DNA from: Endomychus coccineus
Lineage: Eukaryota > Arthropoda > Insecta > Coleoptera > Endomychidae
DNA: 64,000 nucleotides
Assembly: GCA_958510875.1 (NCBI GenBank)
Contig: OY294068.1
Location: 26,516,297 to 26,580,296 of the forward strand
Direction of reading: 5' to 3'
Positions 25,125-37,209 of the stretch are shown piece by piece (position 1 is the stretch's first letter; every line of letters begins with the position of its first letter). The notes under the pieces were generated by a model. That model made no database searches, was not told the origin of the DNA, and saw nothing but the letters and a program-made list of their open reading frames with translations. The position numbers and the translations under genes were made by a program.

Positions 25125-25805
25125 ACTAATGAACTGATTGGTTCGCCACCGTAATAGCTGAATAAAAAAATATATCTATCCGAACTTAATTGAAATCGTT
25201 GGAGGTGATTCGGGGTCGAATTGCAACGTTACGAGGTCAATAGATAATTAATATATGATTAATCAAAATATGACCATGAAGTTTGCAGACATAAATGTTA
25301 ATATTGACGTGGTATCAAAGTCGAGTACTCAAATCGATAGGAAATGGCTTAGGGATACTGAATATGCTATTTTCAATGTTACCAGTTCAATATTTGGTTA
25401 GTTATCCGAAAAATCAATTGGTTTTCTTGAATTCAGGTGAAACGATGCTATTCCCCCTCTTTTATATATTAGCTGAACCTACACTTTAAAGCCTTAGATT
25501 TGGGTTCAGCTAACGGATAAGAGATGGCGTATAGCATCGTTTCACCTAAATTTAAAAAATGGATTTTTGCTAACTATACTAATTAAATATTGCCCTCGTA
25601 ACAATGAAAATGGCATATTCGTGACCTCCAAACGATTTCCTACGGCTTTGAGTACACCAATTTGATAAGAAGTTAACAGTAACATTATATGTCTGCCAAC
25701 TTCATGGTTGTATCCGTTAATTTACTATCGAACCAAATGAACTGTAAACGATTTAATTAGTTCGGATGGATATGTTTTTTCTGTTCGTTATTCCAGTCAG
25801 TTCAA
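25125..25805. repeat. ~680-bp imperfect palindrome (foldback)
   Basis: The two halves pair along their length: ggttcgccaccgta…atatctatccgaacttaat with attagttcggatggatatgt…tatcgaacca; gtttgcagaca with tgtctgccaac; and, next to the centre at about 25465, aggtgaaacgatgctat with atagcatcgtttcacct. Arms are about 75-85% identical by eye. No coding capacity or TSD recognised. Confidence 0.75.
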
Positions 25806-26085
25806 GGTTACAATAAATTCACAGAACAACTATGAAGAGTATGAAGATTAAATCAGTATTTCCTTCTGCCAAACAAGAATAACTATAGTTATTGTTTGAC
25901 CTTAATGTTTGTTTTTTGTAATTGTTGATGAAAAGCAGTTTTTTTTGATGGACAGTGTCTACAGCATCAATTCCTCATGAGTTTTCAAATCTCTACCAAA
26001 TAACCATAAAATATTCAACTCTGGTTATATTTCCAAATACAGATTTCTGCTATAATTTTTTATAATAGATTTTTTAACATATATC

Positions 26086-26354
26086 CATCGACATATACAT
26101 ATGGACTGCGCGTGGCAATGATAAGCGCGGGTAGTGCCGGCGAGAGAGAGGGGAAAACGAAGAGGACTAATACTGTCTTTATCTACTTTATCTATCGCGT
26201 TTCTATTGGCCGCTGCGTTGCCATGGAAATGCAACATGACTGTAGCTAGTATGTTTACGTCCCGAGCCGATAGATAAAGACAGTATCAGTCCTCTTCGTT
26301 TTCCCCTCTCTCATGCCGGCACTACCCGCGCTTATCCATATGTATATGTCGATG
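26086..26354. mobile_element. MITE family C, copy 1 (hAT-like)
   Basis: Ends CATCGACATATACATATGG and its complement; long subterminal inverted repeats (gcgcgggtagtgccggc, gagagaggggaaaacgaag). Exact 8-bp duplication CATATATC at 26078-26085 and 26355-26362. It lies only 140 bp upstream of the Dph3 start codon. A second copy is at 34535-34757. Confidence 0.88.
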
Positions 26355-26493
26355 CATATATCAATTCTATGATGTATTTGCATACATAACCTTATATTTT
26401 GCTGTACTCAGAGCCTAAAACCGTCATAACCTAAACAAGTCATGTTCAGAAGTTCAAAGACGGATTTTACGACATATACTGTTTTTGGAAGAC

Positions 26494-27054
26494 ATGAGTA
26501 TCTTTCATGACGAAATTGAGATAGAAGATTTCGAATACGACGAAGAAGAAGATATCTATTATTATCCTTGTCCTTGTGGCGATAGGTTTCAAATTTCGAA
26601 GGTACGATCTTCGGAACGTATGGTGTAGGATCAACTAGATTATAGGTGTACATTTCATCTTTTGAACATTTTACAGGAAGAACTAATAGCTGGTGAAGAA
26701 GTAGCAACATGTCCTAGCTGCTCGTTGATTGTGAAAGTTATTTACGATTTGGTAAGTTCAATTTCTTCCTCTCCCAAAGTGAATTGCCAATTAAAGTGTT
26801 ATTTTGGATAAACCAAAAATAAAAGTTTTGAAGTTGTCGAAGAATGTTGGTTTCCAGGTGGATTCATCCATTCTTTAATGTGGAATCCAAGCAAGAACTG
26901 ATAGTGAAGATTACACATAATCTGCGCTGCAATTTTTATTATGTAGACATATATAAGAAGAGAATGTTTTATTTTGCAGGAAGAATTTTCTGAAAAACAA
27001 AGTGAAGTTGGTAAACTATCTGAAAGTTTGAAGAAATTAGAAGTTTCAAAATAG
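26494..27054 (+). CDS. Dph3: Diphthamide biosynthesis protein 3 (CSL zinc finger)
   Basis: Exons 26494-26601, 26677-26751 and 26980-27054 join in phase 0 to give 85 aa; the family is usually about 80-90 aa. The N-terminus [20 protein letters not shown] is typical, followed by CPCGDRF (Cys26, Cys28) and [13 protein letters not shown] (Cys48, Cys51), the four zinc or iron ligands of the CSL fold. Dph3 is the electron donor for the Dph1-Dph2 radical enzyme that starts diphthamide synthesis on elongation factor 2, and it also serves Elongator-linked tRNA modification, in the cytosol. The stop is 7 bp before the next gene's ATG on the same strand, leaving no room for its own 3' UTR. The first poly(A)-like hexamer, ATTAAA at 27336, is already inside the next gene's first intron. 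Confidence 0.95.
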
Positions 27055-27061
27055 AATCAAA

Positions 27062-30000
27062 ATGAGCTCTAGAGGACGTGGTAGAGGTCGAGGGGGTGAA
27101 GTCAAGTCCTTAAATAGGGAGCAATTGAATGCTCTTGGAGTGGGAGGTGGAGATATACCTCCAGCTCAAGTTACTCAACCACCACCACTATATCCTTTGT
27201 TAGATAGAAAACCTGTACCTTTAACCGTAAGATGTTACTTTCATACTATTTTTCAATTGTTTCCATGAAATATATTCCTATGAGAGAAGAGGCTCTCGAA
27301 CTAAGTGATGATTTTCTATTATTCTTCATGATTTAATTAAACTTAACAGTCCAATTATCCAATGTGTATGCATTCTTACTTATTGTTATGTACCTTTTCT
27401 AAATGAGGTTTCTTATCATTTGTTCACCATATTTTTAGTGTTTAATTTGAAAGCTGCAGTTGTCAGGACTTATTGTGTTAATTTGTGATAGTGTCAAAAA
27501 ATTATCAACAGTATCGTAAAAATATGTAATATTCATTCTCCTGAAAAAATTTATATTATTTCAAGACTATGATTTTTACCAGTATTCGTTGAATGAAAAT
27601 GCTGAAAAGATTCATTTTGCTTTGGTGAATGAAGACTATACAGGGTGTTTCAGTTTTTTCATTCATAACTTCGGCAAACGATAGAACTTCTAAAAATAAT
27701 AGGGGTCTTTCATATAAAATTTTTCTCTAAATCACTTCGTTTTCGAGATGCAGGGTATTGAAATTGAAAAAAAAAATTAGTTTTTTGCGAATATCTCCGG
27801 AACCGTTCATCATACAGAAAACAACTTTTGTTAGTAATCTCTACTCATAGTAAGCTATGTTTTGTGCTATAATTTTTTTTTTTTATTCATAATTGGTGAA
27901 GATTTTGAAGGGGTAGTGGTTGTTTTTCTTCCCAACTTCTACGCCACTGGAAAAAAGTACGGTTTTGAGATGCCCATTGGAACCGCCAATATTTTCTACA
28001 CAAAAAAGGTAATCTTGGTCATAAGCTCCAAACTTGACCGTTTTCGAGAAAAATCAACTGTTATGTTGAAAATTGTCAATTCTATGAAATAAAATTTATT
28101 TTTTACCAATTAAACGAAATTAACAAATTTTTGTAACAAAAACAAAAAATTGACCATGTTTTTCAACATAAAAGTACATTTTTCTCGAAAACGGTCAACT
28201 TTAGAGCTTATGACCATGAGTACCTTTTTTGTGTAGAAAATATTGGCAGTTCAAATGGGCATCTCAAAACAGTACTTTTTCCAGTGGCGTAGAAGTTGGA
28301 GAGAAAAACAGCCACTACCCCTTCAAAATCTTCACCAATTATCAATAAAAAAAATTTTTATCGCACAAAACATAGCTTACTATGAGTAGAGATTGCTTAC
28401 AAAAGCTGTTTTCTGTACGATGGACGATTCCGGAGATATTTGCAAAAAACTATTTTTTTTTTCAATTTCAACACCTCGAAAACGAAGTAATTTAGAGAAA
28501 AATCTTATATGAAAGACCCCTATTATTTTTAGAAGTTCTATCGTTTGCCGAAGTTATGAACGAAAAAACTGAAACACCCTGTATAACAGAAATGAGTGAA
28601 TATTTCTTCAAATTGTATTGTTGTCACAAAATCATTTGTATTTGTGAAAAGGAAGAATAATATTGGATGTTCCATTAAAAAAAAACAATTTTTAGTTCTA
28701 CTATGATTTGACTATCTATATTTGAAAATAATTTTAAGCTGTGCAATCAACAATATGAACAACTTTTAATTTACAAACAATAAAAGAAGTCGAAGAGAAT
28801 TTGAAATTTACAATAACAGTTTCTTTATTTCAATGTAGAAGATTTTTCACATTTTAAAGACTATCATCCAGTTTGGCAAAACCATGGAGAATTTCAGAAT
28901 TCTTATATTCACAGTTCTTGTATTATATACAGTTTGGGTAACAGATTAAATCTTTCTTTATTCTTGACAAAATATCAAGCATCCACAAATGTACAAGCCA
29001 TAAACTGTCATTATTTCTTGACATCAGAACCATGTTTGGTACCTTTGGTTAAAGTTCTTTCTTTTTATAAGGTACATTATTTTTTTTGCCAAAAGAAAGC
29101 TCTCCAGAACGAGGTCTGGAGATTGCAGATTTTATATTTGAGTCTTGATGTTTTTTTAATTCATATTATTCTTATACTATAAATTGTTTTATTTATTTTT
29201 TCAAGAGTCTTTGTATATTGTATACATCCAAAAATTCATTAATGTGAACATATAAAAATTTGGAATGTTTTGAAACAGTTGTCTTGATACCATATTAATG
29301 TCTTTGAACCTCTCTGTACAGGAATGTTTTATCCTGATACAGACTACATTTGTTTATTAAGGAATGGTTTAATTACTTACATTACTCATTTATGGCATCC
29401 AGAAATATATGAAGTCTTCATAATAAAGATTCTTGACCGAGGTATGAATTATATATAAATTCTTGGGAAATAGGTCACATTAACACTTATGTTTTATATT
29501 TTAGTCTTTATGTAAATTTTATTAACACAAAGCGTCCTTATCGCACCAATTTCGTTTAAAATGCCAACGTCGCCGAAACGAACAGAAACACGAAATCGAA
29601 AGTGTTACAATTTCGATTTCGTGTTTCTGTTCGTTTCGGCGACGTTGGCATTTTGAACGAAATTGGTTCGATAAGGACGCTTTGTGTTAATACAATTAGT
29701 TCTAAATAATCAGGTTATTGAAATAATAAGTCTTCTGATGATGGTCGTGGGACCGAAACGTACATAAAGACTAAAATATAAAACATAAGTGCTAATGTGA
29801 CCTATTTCCCGAGAATTTATATATAATATATCAAGTCTTCTATTGATTAATCTTTATTTTCACTATCTGTAATGAAAGTTGTGTTATGAGCTGATTTACA
29901 TTTTTCACACTCCAGATTTCACACCAAAGGACTGCTAAGATGTAGTCCGATGCAATTCCAAATCCATTGAGTCTTATGTTTGAGCTGTACTTTCCTTCTT

Positions 30001-30990
30001 CTGAAATGACTAGAATATAAATGCATTTTTTTAACTGTTGATTCTTATAGCACAGTTCTTCTACTTAACTCCTTGTTTAAACAGCTATAGGCTTTTAATA
30101 GGTCTAAGAACACTCCAATTGTTAATTATCCATTTTATAAAGACTGCTTAGGTGAATTTAAATATTGTTGTATGGGAATATCAGCTTTTTATGTAACCAT
30201 GCTGATTTTTATTGAATAATTAGCAGATATTACAGATAATAATTTCACTCTTGCAACATTTGAGGAAAAGAAAAAGTTTTGAATTTCTGATATTTCTTAA
30301 ATGTTTCTTAAGAAAAAAGATGTGAAACTGTATGTCTTGACATTCATGCTCAATTTGTTTTTCCAGCCATCATTTGAATTGGACTACCTTTTATTACTAA
30401 AGCAAGATTTAATTCATCATATGCAATTATCCCCTTCGTATCTGAAAATGCCAGGAAACAAAAATAGTGAACCTCAACAAGAAATTGATAAATTGGTAGC
30501 TCAACTTCCTACCGCCAGAGAGAAATATAAGTGGAATTTATTCCCTAGTGAATTGAGACCAAGAATTCATGCTAAACGATTGAAACCCAAAGCTAAGAAA
30601 TATCTTGATGTAACTGAAAGGTAGGAGTTATAATAATTTCGATTTACATTATGAGTAGTTAGTAATTGTTTAACTTGCTATTTTTTTTGTTCGTATTGAT
30701 ATAAAAATTAGCAAACAATGAGAAGAGATTTTAGTAATTATTGATAGAACTAATTTGAAACTGTGTTTAGGTTGGATGTGTTAGAGAAAATGGAAGAGAA
30801 ATCTACAAATCCTGATGTGACTGTGAAAGTGGAGAAAACTGAAGATGAAGAGCTAGAAGATTTAGAAAACCAAGAAGAAGAACAAGATGAAGAGATGGAC
30901 GATGGTACAGATTATGCCAATAACTATTTTGACAATGGGGAAAATTATGAAGACGAAGATGATAACTTGGAAGATGGCCCAAGCTATTAA
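27062..30990 (+). CDS. Polr3G: RNA polymerase III subunit RPC7 (Rpc31 / Polr3G family)
   Basis: Exons 27062-27226, 30367-30620 and 30771-30990 join in phases 0 and 2 to give 212 aa (human relatives about 220). The N-terminus is an RGRGRG stretch, followed by PPPLYPLLDRKPVPLT, the family signature. Exon 2 gives DYLLLLKQDLIHHMQLSPSY and KWNLFPSELRPR. The last exon is a strongly acidic tail ending NNYFDNGENYEDEDDNLED, the classic C-terminus. The protein is part of the RPC3-RPC6-RPC7 subcomplex used in Pol III promoter opening in the nucleus. Start chosen for its context (aaaATGa) and fit to the family; it follows the Dph3 stop by 7 bp in another frame. The 3.1-kb first intron holds a foldback and a PLE. 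A poly(A) signal AATAAA lies at 31294. Confidence 0.93.
27641..28581. mobile_element. 0.94-kb foldback element with CAGGGTG ends
   Basis: Ends CAGGGTGTTTCAGTTTTTTC and complement, flanked by TATA on each side. The two arms, about 430 bp each, pair almost fully; the centre is near 28110. No transposase. TA-type target and CAGGGTGTTTC ends are common in insect non-autonomous elements. Located in intron 1 of the Pol III subunit gene. Confidence 0.85.
28600..29426. other. Intron sequence without recognised feature
   Basis: AT-rich part of intron 1 of the Pol III subunit gene; short open frames only. Confidence 0.4.
29427..29826. mobile_element. PLE-derived short palindrome
   Basis: Leader gattcttgacc…gaattatatataa, then ttcttgggaaataggtcac at the left and its complement at the right. 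The centre joins the two arms directly (gcgtccttatcgcaccaatttc … gaaacacgaaatcg facing its complement at 29605). No coding part remains, only two head-to-head terminal repeats. Confidence 0.75.
29730..29771 (+). ncRNA. Hammerhead ribozyme-like motif (mutated stem III)
   Basis: Stem I GUCUU/AAGAC; CUGAUGA; extra U; stem II GGUC/GACC with GUGG loop; GAAA; stem III reads CGUACA rather than CGUACG, losing the G before UA. The left arm of this element has lost the motif (29500-29525). Confidence 0.5.
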
Positions 30991-31453
30991 GAATTAAGTG
31001 ATATTGTATATTTGTTTTGTTAGAAGGAAGGGTGTTTTGAATAGATTTTATGTATAATCATTATAACAAGATATTATTGATACAATGTCTTTTAGTAAAC
31101 CCTTTTACAAATGATACAAATTCATTCCCAATTTGATTTGGATCACATTTTGGTCAACAGGTAGAAGGTTAAAGTCTATGTCAGGCCTCAGGACAGATTG
31201 TCTGCAGACTATGTTACTTCTTTTTAGACAACCAGCGCCATCTAAGATTCAAATCAAGGAAGTATATTTAACATAATATCATGTAACCTGTTAAATAAAC
31301 AGAAATGTAAATACCACCATATTGCATTACAATATACTTACCTCAAGCAATAAACGTTCACAACTTTGTAGGTCATTCCATTTTAGCTTTTTACAAACAT
31401 GTTAAGAATAAGGTCATCAAATGTACTGGTTGTGCTTACTTCAACTTTGTAAT

Positions 31454-31710
31454 AAGATTCTTGACCCAGTATGAATTATATATAAAAATTCTCGGGAAAT
31501 TTTTTTTTGTTAGTGTGATTATGTCAATATAATTATAAAGTGCTTTGTAATGGTAGAATGAGGATTGCAAACCGTGTTAATATGGTTTTCTAAGTCGTGA
31601 AGATATTTCATATATAACAACTTTATAACGTCGTGAGACCGAAACGTACGTAAAGACGAATATTTAAAACAAAGTGTTATTGTGACCTATTTCCCGAGAA
31701 TTTTTATATA
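31454..31710. mobile_element. Deleted PLE terminal repeat remnant
   Basis: Starts agattcttgacccagtatga and ctcgggaaa, ends gtgacctatttcccgagaat. About 230 bp, with inner sequence unrelated to the other copies. Confidence 0.65.
31630..31657 (+). ncRNA. Truncated hammerhead motif
   Basis: Only stem II (GUC…GUGA…GACC), GAAA, CGUACG, UA and AAGAC remain. The CUGAUGA core is gone, so it cannot be active. Confidence 0.5.
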
Positions 31711-32107
31711 TACTTCAACTTTGTTGTTCCTAGGGATTCAGGTAGTAATTCATTAAAACAATTACCCAAGTTGAGTATCTTGTAGATTGTCTCTCCACCA
31801 CACGTCCATTTCATCAGGTGAACGTAGAGGTCAGTGGTGATTACCCGAATAAATATGCTTTAATGATGTAAATTTAATGGATAGAGGTCAATAATACATT
31901 TTAGGCGTATCTTGGCCGACGTTGGCTTACTAACCGTCCCAGTGACAGCTACGGCGATCTGGCTGTCTTCCACTCGCCATGTACCTCAGTGTGTTACACG
32001 CTTTTCTCTAATGTTCAGTCTAACGACATAACTTATTAATTGTTAGAGTTTTGGCACGTCTACAGTCTAGCTCTTTTCGAACGATACGTCTACCATTACC
32101 CTACCAT

Positions 32108-32426
32108 GGGGACCAGGTAAGTCAGTGGTAGAAGCATCGATCTCCTAATTACTGTGGCTTCAGGTCGCGGGTTCGAATCTCAGCAACGACGAAATTTTTC
32201 CGATGGCCCGAGAAAGTGTTGAGGCAAGATACAATGGGCCGTCAGGCCTAAGTGTCATTGAGACTGCCCTGGTTGCAGAATCGAGCCTACCACACGAGGT
32301 GGAGTGTTTAGTGGGTATATCTGAGGTGATTAAATTCGGACTCAGGGACCCCACACTACCTTGTGGGATGTTACAGGCCCATATAAGGTGCTCATGAAGG
32401 GTTTCAACCAGCTCCCAAAAAAAAAT
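32108..32426 (+). mobile_element. tRNA-derived SINE
   Basis: A tRNA-like head has a plausible A box (gtaagtcagtggtagaagca) and a clear B box GGTTCGAATCTC (32170-32181). A non-tRNA body follows and ends in a run of nine A (32417-32426). The acceptor stem does not pair well, so this is not a functional tRNA. Confidence 0.7.
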
Positions 32427-34534
32427 CACCTTACCACCTGTACTTTTCTCTATGAAACTGGTCACTTACGCTATTAATATATATAAGATTATAGTCAAGT
32501 TACTGAGTAAACTTGAAAACAAATTGACAAAAATACTAAAAAACTGTGATCCTTCACTTTTATTAGCTCAATCTTTCACTTTCGGACACTTTGGCTGGTG
32601 AAATGTATGATTTTAGGAACAGAAAATATATTGGAATTAATTTAAAGACAGGTAATGAACGTTAACTTATCCTCTTAGTTACATTGAAATCTGATTCAAT
32701 TAGTCAACATAATGTATTTTCTTTCAAAATGAATTCTCATAATTTTGTAACCATTGAGTATAAACCAAAGTAGACACAGTTGTTTACATGAAATTGCGAG
32801 TAGTTAACAAGTCACATTCTAAGCGGGGAGGAAGGAATACCATAGAATAACTATAAACATGAGTACACACCGTGTCAAAACTGGTGGTTAACAGTCCCCC
32901 CAGCTAGCTCTTCTCTTTCCCGCTCACGCACGATGTTAGCCCATAGTGATGAAGAATAGAGTTCTTTACTTCCATAAGCGCAATGCTTTACAAAAAGACC
33001 CCATCTAAGAATTTTAAAGAGAGGCTATCTCTTTCTGATTGTATGCTCAGCCTACTTTCTTGGCGCGTTTTTGAAAGACAACAAACGCAGCGTAAGTGGG
33101 CGGGGCATATCGGTAACGTGTAGAAAGATGAAGCCGCTAGACAAATTCCTTAGACAGAGTCAAAAAATATGTACCTTCAAGTACTCCATTCTTGATCTAT
33201 GTGTTAGCCGCACGAGAAGCTATTAGGCATGGGCCATACCCCGCACCCGAGTGTTCACTGCACTTTAATAATACCTGTGTTCAAGGGCAAGGAAAATCAA
33301 ATGTGTACAAAGAAGGAACATCAATCAATCAACCATATTTTCACCTCTGCCAGAAAAGCCGATGCAGGTTCAGTATTGAATTCGGTATATTAACTGATAA
33401 TTCGCTCGCCGCTAGGAGGATTATATTAACTATATGACGCTTGCTTATTAGACGCTCATCAATTATTTTTTTGAGCCTACAATACATGTAAATGAGTCAT
33501 ATAACTCTGAAAATGTCACCGGAAGTAATGTTTATCGACCTCGAACCTTTATAATCTTCGATTGCGATTTTGACGTTCCACATAATCTTTCATCAGACGT
33601 CAGTTTAAATCAAAGTTTGGAATATAAACAGACAACAAAAGGGTTATAGGTAACGAATATGTGTCACACATTCAGAAAGCGCATCAGTAGTCCTTAGCCT
33701 TAGCGATTAATCAAAAGCGACCTAAAGGAATAGTCATTCTGACACGTAACAGATTAAAATTAAAAAATTATTTCTGTAAAACAGTATGAAATAAAACATT
33801 TTACGACACATGACAGTAAAATACCATTAGAGTGCTCGTTTAGGAATTCCCAACTCGGGTCTTTCGTCACATCGCAATCTAAACCTGTACTCCAATAAGT
33901 CATTTTCCGCTGTAACGTAAAATACTGTTACAACTTACAACTCTGTTTTACACTTACACCTGCATGACTTTCGAAATTATTGACTCTTCCATGATAACAC
34001 AGAACATTGAACTATACTGGATAAAGTATAATTCAATTTCAATGTCACAGAATAAAATAAATTGTGACGTCACTTGAATATTAAAATAAGAATTTCGAAG
34101 ACTTATGCGCTTTAAATGTATGCGTGTGATACATATTTATAACGAAGAAACACAGTTGTCTAAATGGTTCAATAATATATAGTTCTCTTTGAAAAATTGA
34201 AGATGGATGTTAAAATATCACTTGTAACGGGGCTACCGCGCCCAAAATTAATACGGTTCCTATTCTCACCACTTTAGAGTGATATGCTAAATTTCAAATC
34301 CGTAAGACCAATAGGAACAGCGCAATCGTCCCCACAATGAGTTACACATACGTACACATGGATATCATATCAAAAATAATCTAGATCGATTCAGAAATGC
34401 TCGAAATGAATTGATCTCCAAAAATACGGAATATTTTTTGGGCCGATTTCAATACTCCCTTACTAAAATGAGTAAAAACGGGAGAATTTCCTCCTTCCAT
34501 GTCTGTCTATGATTTGTGTTTTGTAAATATTATT
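32427..34534. other. Intergenic sequence with one weak repeat
   Basis: 33220-33420 shares blocks with 5750-6060. Otherwise no gene, repeat end or RNA gene recognised. Confidence 0.35.
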
Positions 34535-34757
34535 CATCGACATATACATATGGACTGCGCGTGGCAATGATATGCGCGGCTAGTGCAGGCGAGAGAGAGG
34601 GAAAACGAAAAGGCTGGCTCGGGACGTAAACATACTAGCTACAGTACGCAGCGGCCAATAGAAACGCGATAGAGCCGGCCTCTTCGTTTTCCCTCTCTCT
34701 CGCCTGAACTAGCCGCGCTTATCATTGCCACGCGTAGTCCATATGTATATTTCGATG
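34535..34757. mobile_element. MITE family C, copy 2 (hAT-like)
   Basis: Same ends and inner inverted repeats as copy 1 at 26086-26354, with its own exact 8-bp duplication ATATTATT (34527-34534 and 34758-34765). Internally 46 bp shorter than copy 1. Confidence 0.88.
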
Positions 34758-34774
34758 ATATTATTTGGTGAAAC

Positions 34775-35393
34775 CATAGACCTATTCTCCTAAGGAGACA
34801 AAAGATCCCATTCATAAAACTCCATTTGACTTGTCGCAATCACATGAAGAATGACAAAGAAGACCAACGGACCTCTTTGTCGTCGAGTCATAATTACTCC
34901 TTATTGGCAACGCTGTAACTATGATTGAACACTTGGTACCACTCCTAAGGCAACACTGTTTAGAAATAGCTAGGAGAAATACGGAAGCTGCCAAATTGCG
35001 TAGTACAGAACAAAGTTCCCATTCATAAAAGTTGCGCGGCGTTGTCGCCTTCTGAACAAATGATGCAATGGAATGGAATAGTTCTATATTTAAAAATTTA
35101 AATATTCTTTTAATTCGATTGTATATTCCAGATTACCATAAATTATGGAATATTTTTCAGAGAAAACAACGTTTCAACAGTATTGCTTTTAATCTAACCA
35201 ATAAATAATGCTATGGACGTTTTTATAATAATTACAAATCTTAATTCGGCACACAGAACAACTACTCCGGCAACAGCACATTCCATATTTCCATACTTGT
35301 AATATACAGCGGTCTGAGTGACCCGAAATCTTGGCAATGTCTGATCGTGTTTAAATGTAAACAATTCTGTCTCCTTAGGATAATAGGTCTATG
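34775..35393. mobile_element. Inverted-repeat element family D, copy 1
   Basis: Ends CATAGACCTATT…AATAGGTCTATG with inner ctcctaaggagac / gtctccttagga. Exact 8-bp duplication GGTGAAAC (34767-34774, 35394-35401). 619 bp, no coding capacity. Target size suggests a hAT or P-like origin. Confidence 0.85.
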
Positions 35394-35401
35394 GGTGAAA
35401 C

Positions 35402-36477
35402 TCATACCCTTATAAGTCTATGGAAATACTTCAGAAGAACCTTCAGCCACAGAGAAACTGTACTTTATTAATCAGCAGTCACATCATTTCATCCAGGTAA
35501 CTGTATCCTTGTATGACGTTTTATTGAGATTTAACTTTCCTCAAATATTCAACACATTGAACATTGAACTATTTTACAAATCACGAGCTACAATCAAGTC
35601 ATTTCCAAATTTCTGTAATGATTTGCTAATTGCTATAATTTTTAAAACATTCTGGCTCCAAATATCCCTTAGTAAGATTTATATCTAATATGTTATGATT
35701 ATTTAATCGATATAGGTAATATATTTTCGTGTTACCTATCATTGCCTCGCAATTACAAAATTGTGATCGAATGATTCAAAACATTTCAACATCTAAGGAC
35801 TTATTCAAATATTTCACATCATGAATAGAAGTGTGTTCATTAAAACCGCACATTTAATCATGGCGTAACTGAATTAAAATAGGAGTTTTTGCTTAGTTCG
35901 ATGCGATAAAACAAAATTCACGCCTGTGATAAAATAGATGAATTCGGCATTCGTCGCTTTCCGCCAAGTCATCCACCCTACAACCACAGCAAGAAGACAA
36001 TACTAGGGAAATGAATACCGCGTATCGCGCAGGAAACACATTGTGTACCTGCAACAATACTCCTACACTCCAGCCATCTATGTTCCGTTAGAAAACTTAA
36101 ACAAAGCCTAGACTGTCATGACTTCACTATAAAATGCTATTTTTATAACCTTCGCACATATAATATTGCGAATATTCTGATGGTGTATTCTTCGCTCCAG
36201 TTTCTGGTTATGTTTGCGATACGCATTGTTTCGTATTTTCTTTTCAGTTTATTCTCTTGATAAAATGTTGTAAAATTCACCTTGAAAATAAGTTCAAACA
36301 AATTATCAGGCATAAACCTCATTAGTGGGTTACTATTACTAATGATCCAAACAACGCCTTAAGTCCTTGATAATTCCTCTCTGCTTGGTGTAGAATTGTC
36401 ACAACGATTCTTAGGTTATTCCCAAATCCCAAGCAGAGATTAGTTTGATATCCTTGTGTTATTACTGCAACTCAAAG
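35402..36477. other. Intergenic sequence, nothing recognised
   Basis: AT-rich, no open frame above background and no repeat ends found. Confidence 0.35.
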
Positions 36478-36738
36478 AGTTCTATATATAGAGTAGACAA
36501 GTAGTGTGTTAAGCATAGGAAAGCGCTGGTATTTAGTCGGACATTCTGGCCATCTCGCACATGCTAGTGCGCTCTCACTCGCACGGTCTCCCCTTCTATC
36601 ACAAAGAGTATAAGAATACAAGAATGAGTATAACGCGCGCACATTGTGCGAGTGAAAGCGCAGTACATGTGCGAGAAGGACAGAATGCCCGTTAAGATAC
36701 CAGTGAAAGGCTTACTTGTCTACTCTATATATAGAACT
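36478..36738. mobile_element. MITE with ~27-bp terminal inverted repeats
   Basis: AGTTCTATATATAGAGTAGA… at the left and its complement at the right. Inner arms also pair in part (tcgcacatgctagtgcgctc region with gcgcagtacatgtgcgag). Target duplication not resolved. Confidence 0.75.
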
Positions 36739-37209
36739 TTTTGCTGCAACTATATTTATAGCTTCTTTCATGATTATTACAACCTACTCTATTTATATAG
36801 TATGTTATGAATCAATCACAGAATAATTACAACGCTGCATATCACTAGCACTCATAGAGATGTCTTCATTTCTATGCTAGCACTAGTACCAGCCTTAATT
36901 AATACATCGTTAACAAGTTCAATTTAGAATTGCCTACGTCCTTTATGAATATTAAGCGTAGATTGAAAGGGGTACTTTCAATCAACGACATAAGTCAGAA
37001 AGTCACTCTAGAGAGAAATTTGTCTCTGGTCAGGCTTTGACCTAAGCATGCAATATTGCAATGCAAGTAAAACGAAATTTGTACACAAGCAGTGAAGTGT
37101 AAAGGATATTCAACAAAAATAACTAGTTTCGAGATAGTTCAGGGGCATTGTTGTCAATTTGAAAGTAGTCTGTGCTATACGTATAAAACAAGCCTAACTA
37201 AAGTTTTCC

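Noticed and set aside
31630..31657. Active hammerhead
   Set aside because: The CUGAUGA core is missing.
32108..32191. Possible functional tRNA gene
   Set aside because: The B box is good, but the sequence continues as a SINE body with an A-rich tail and has no acceptor stem.
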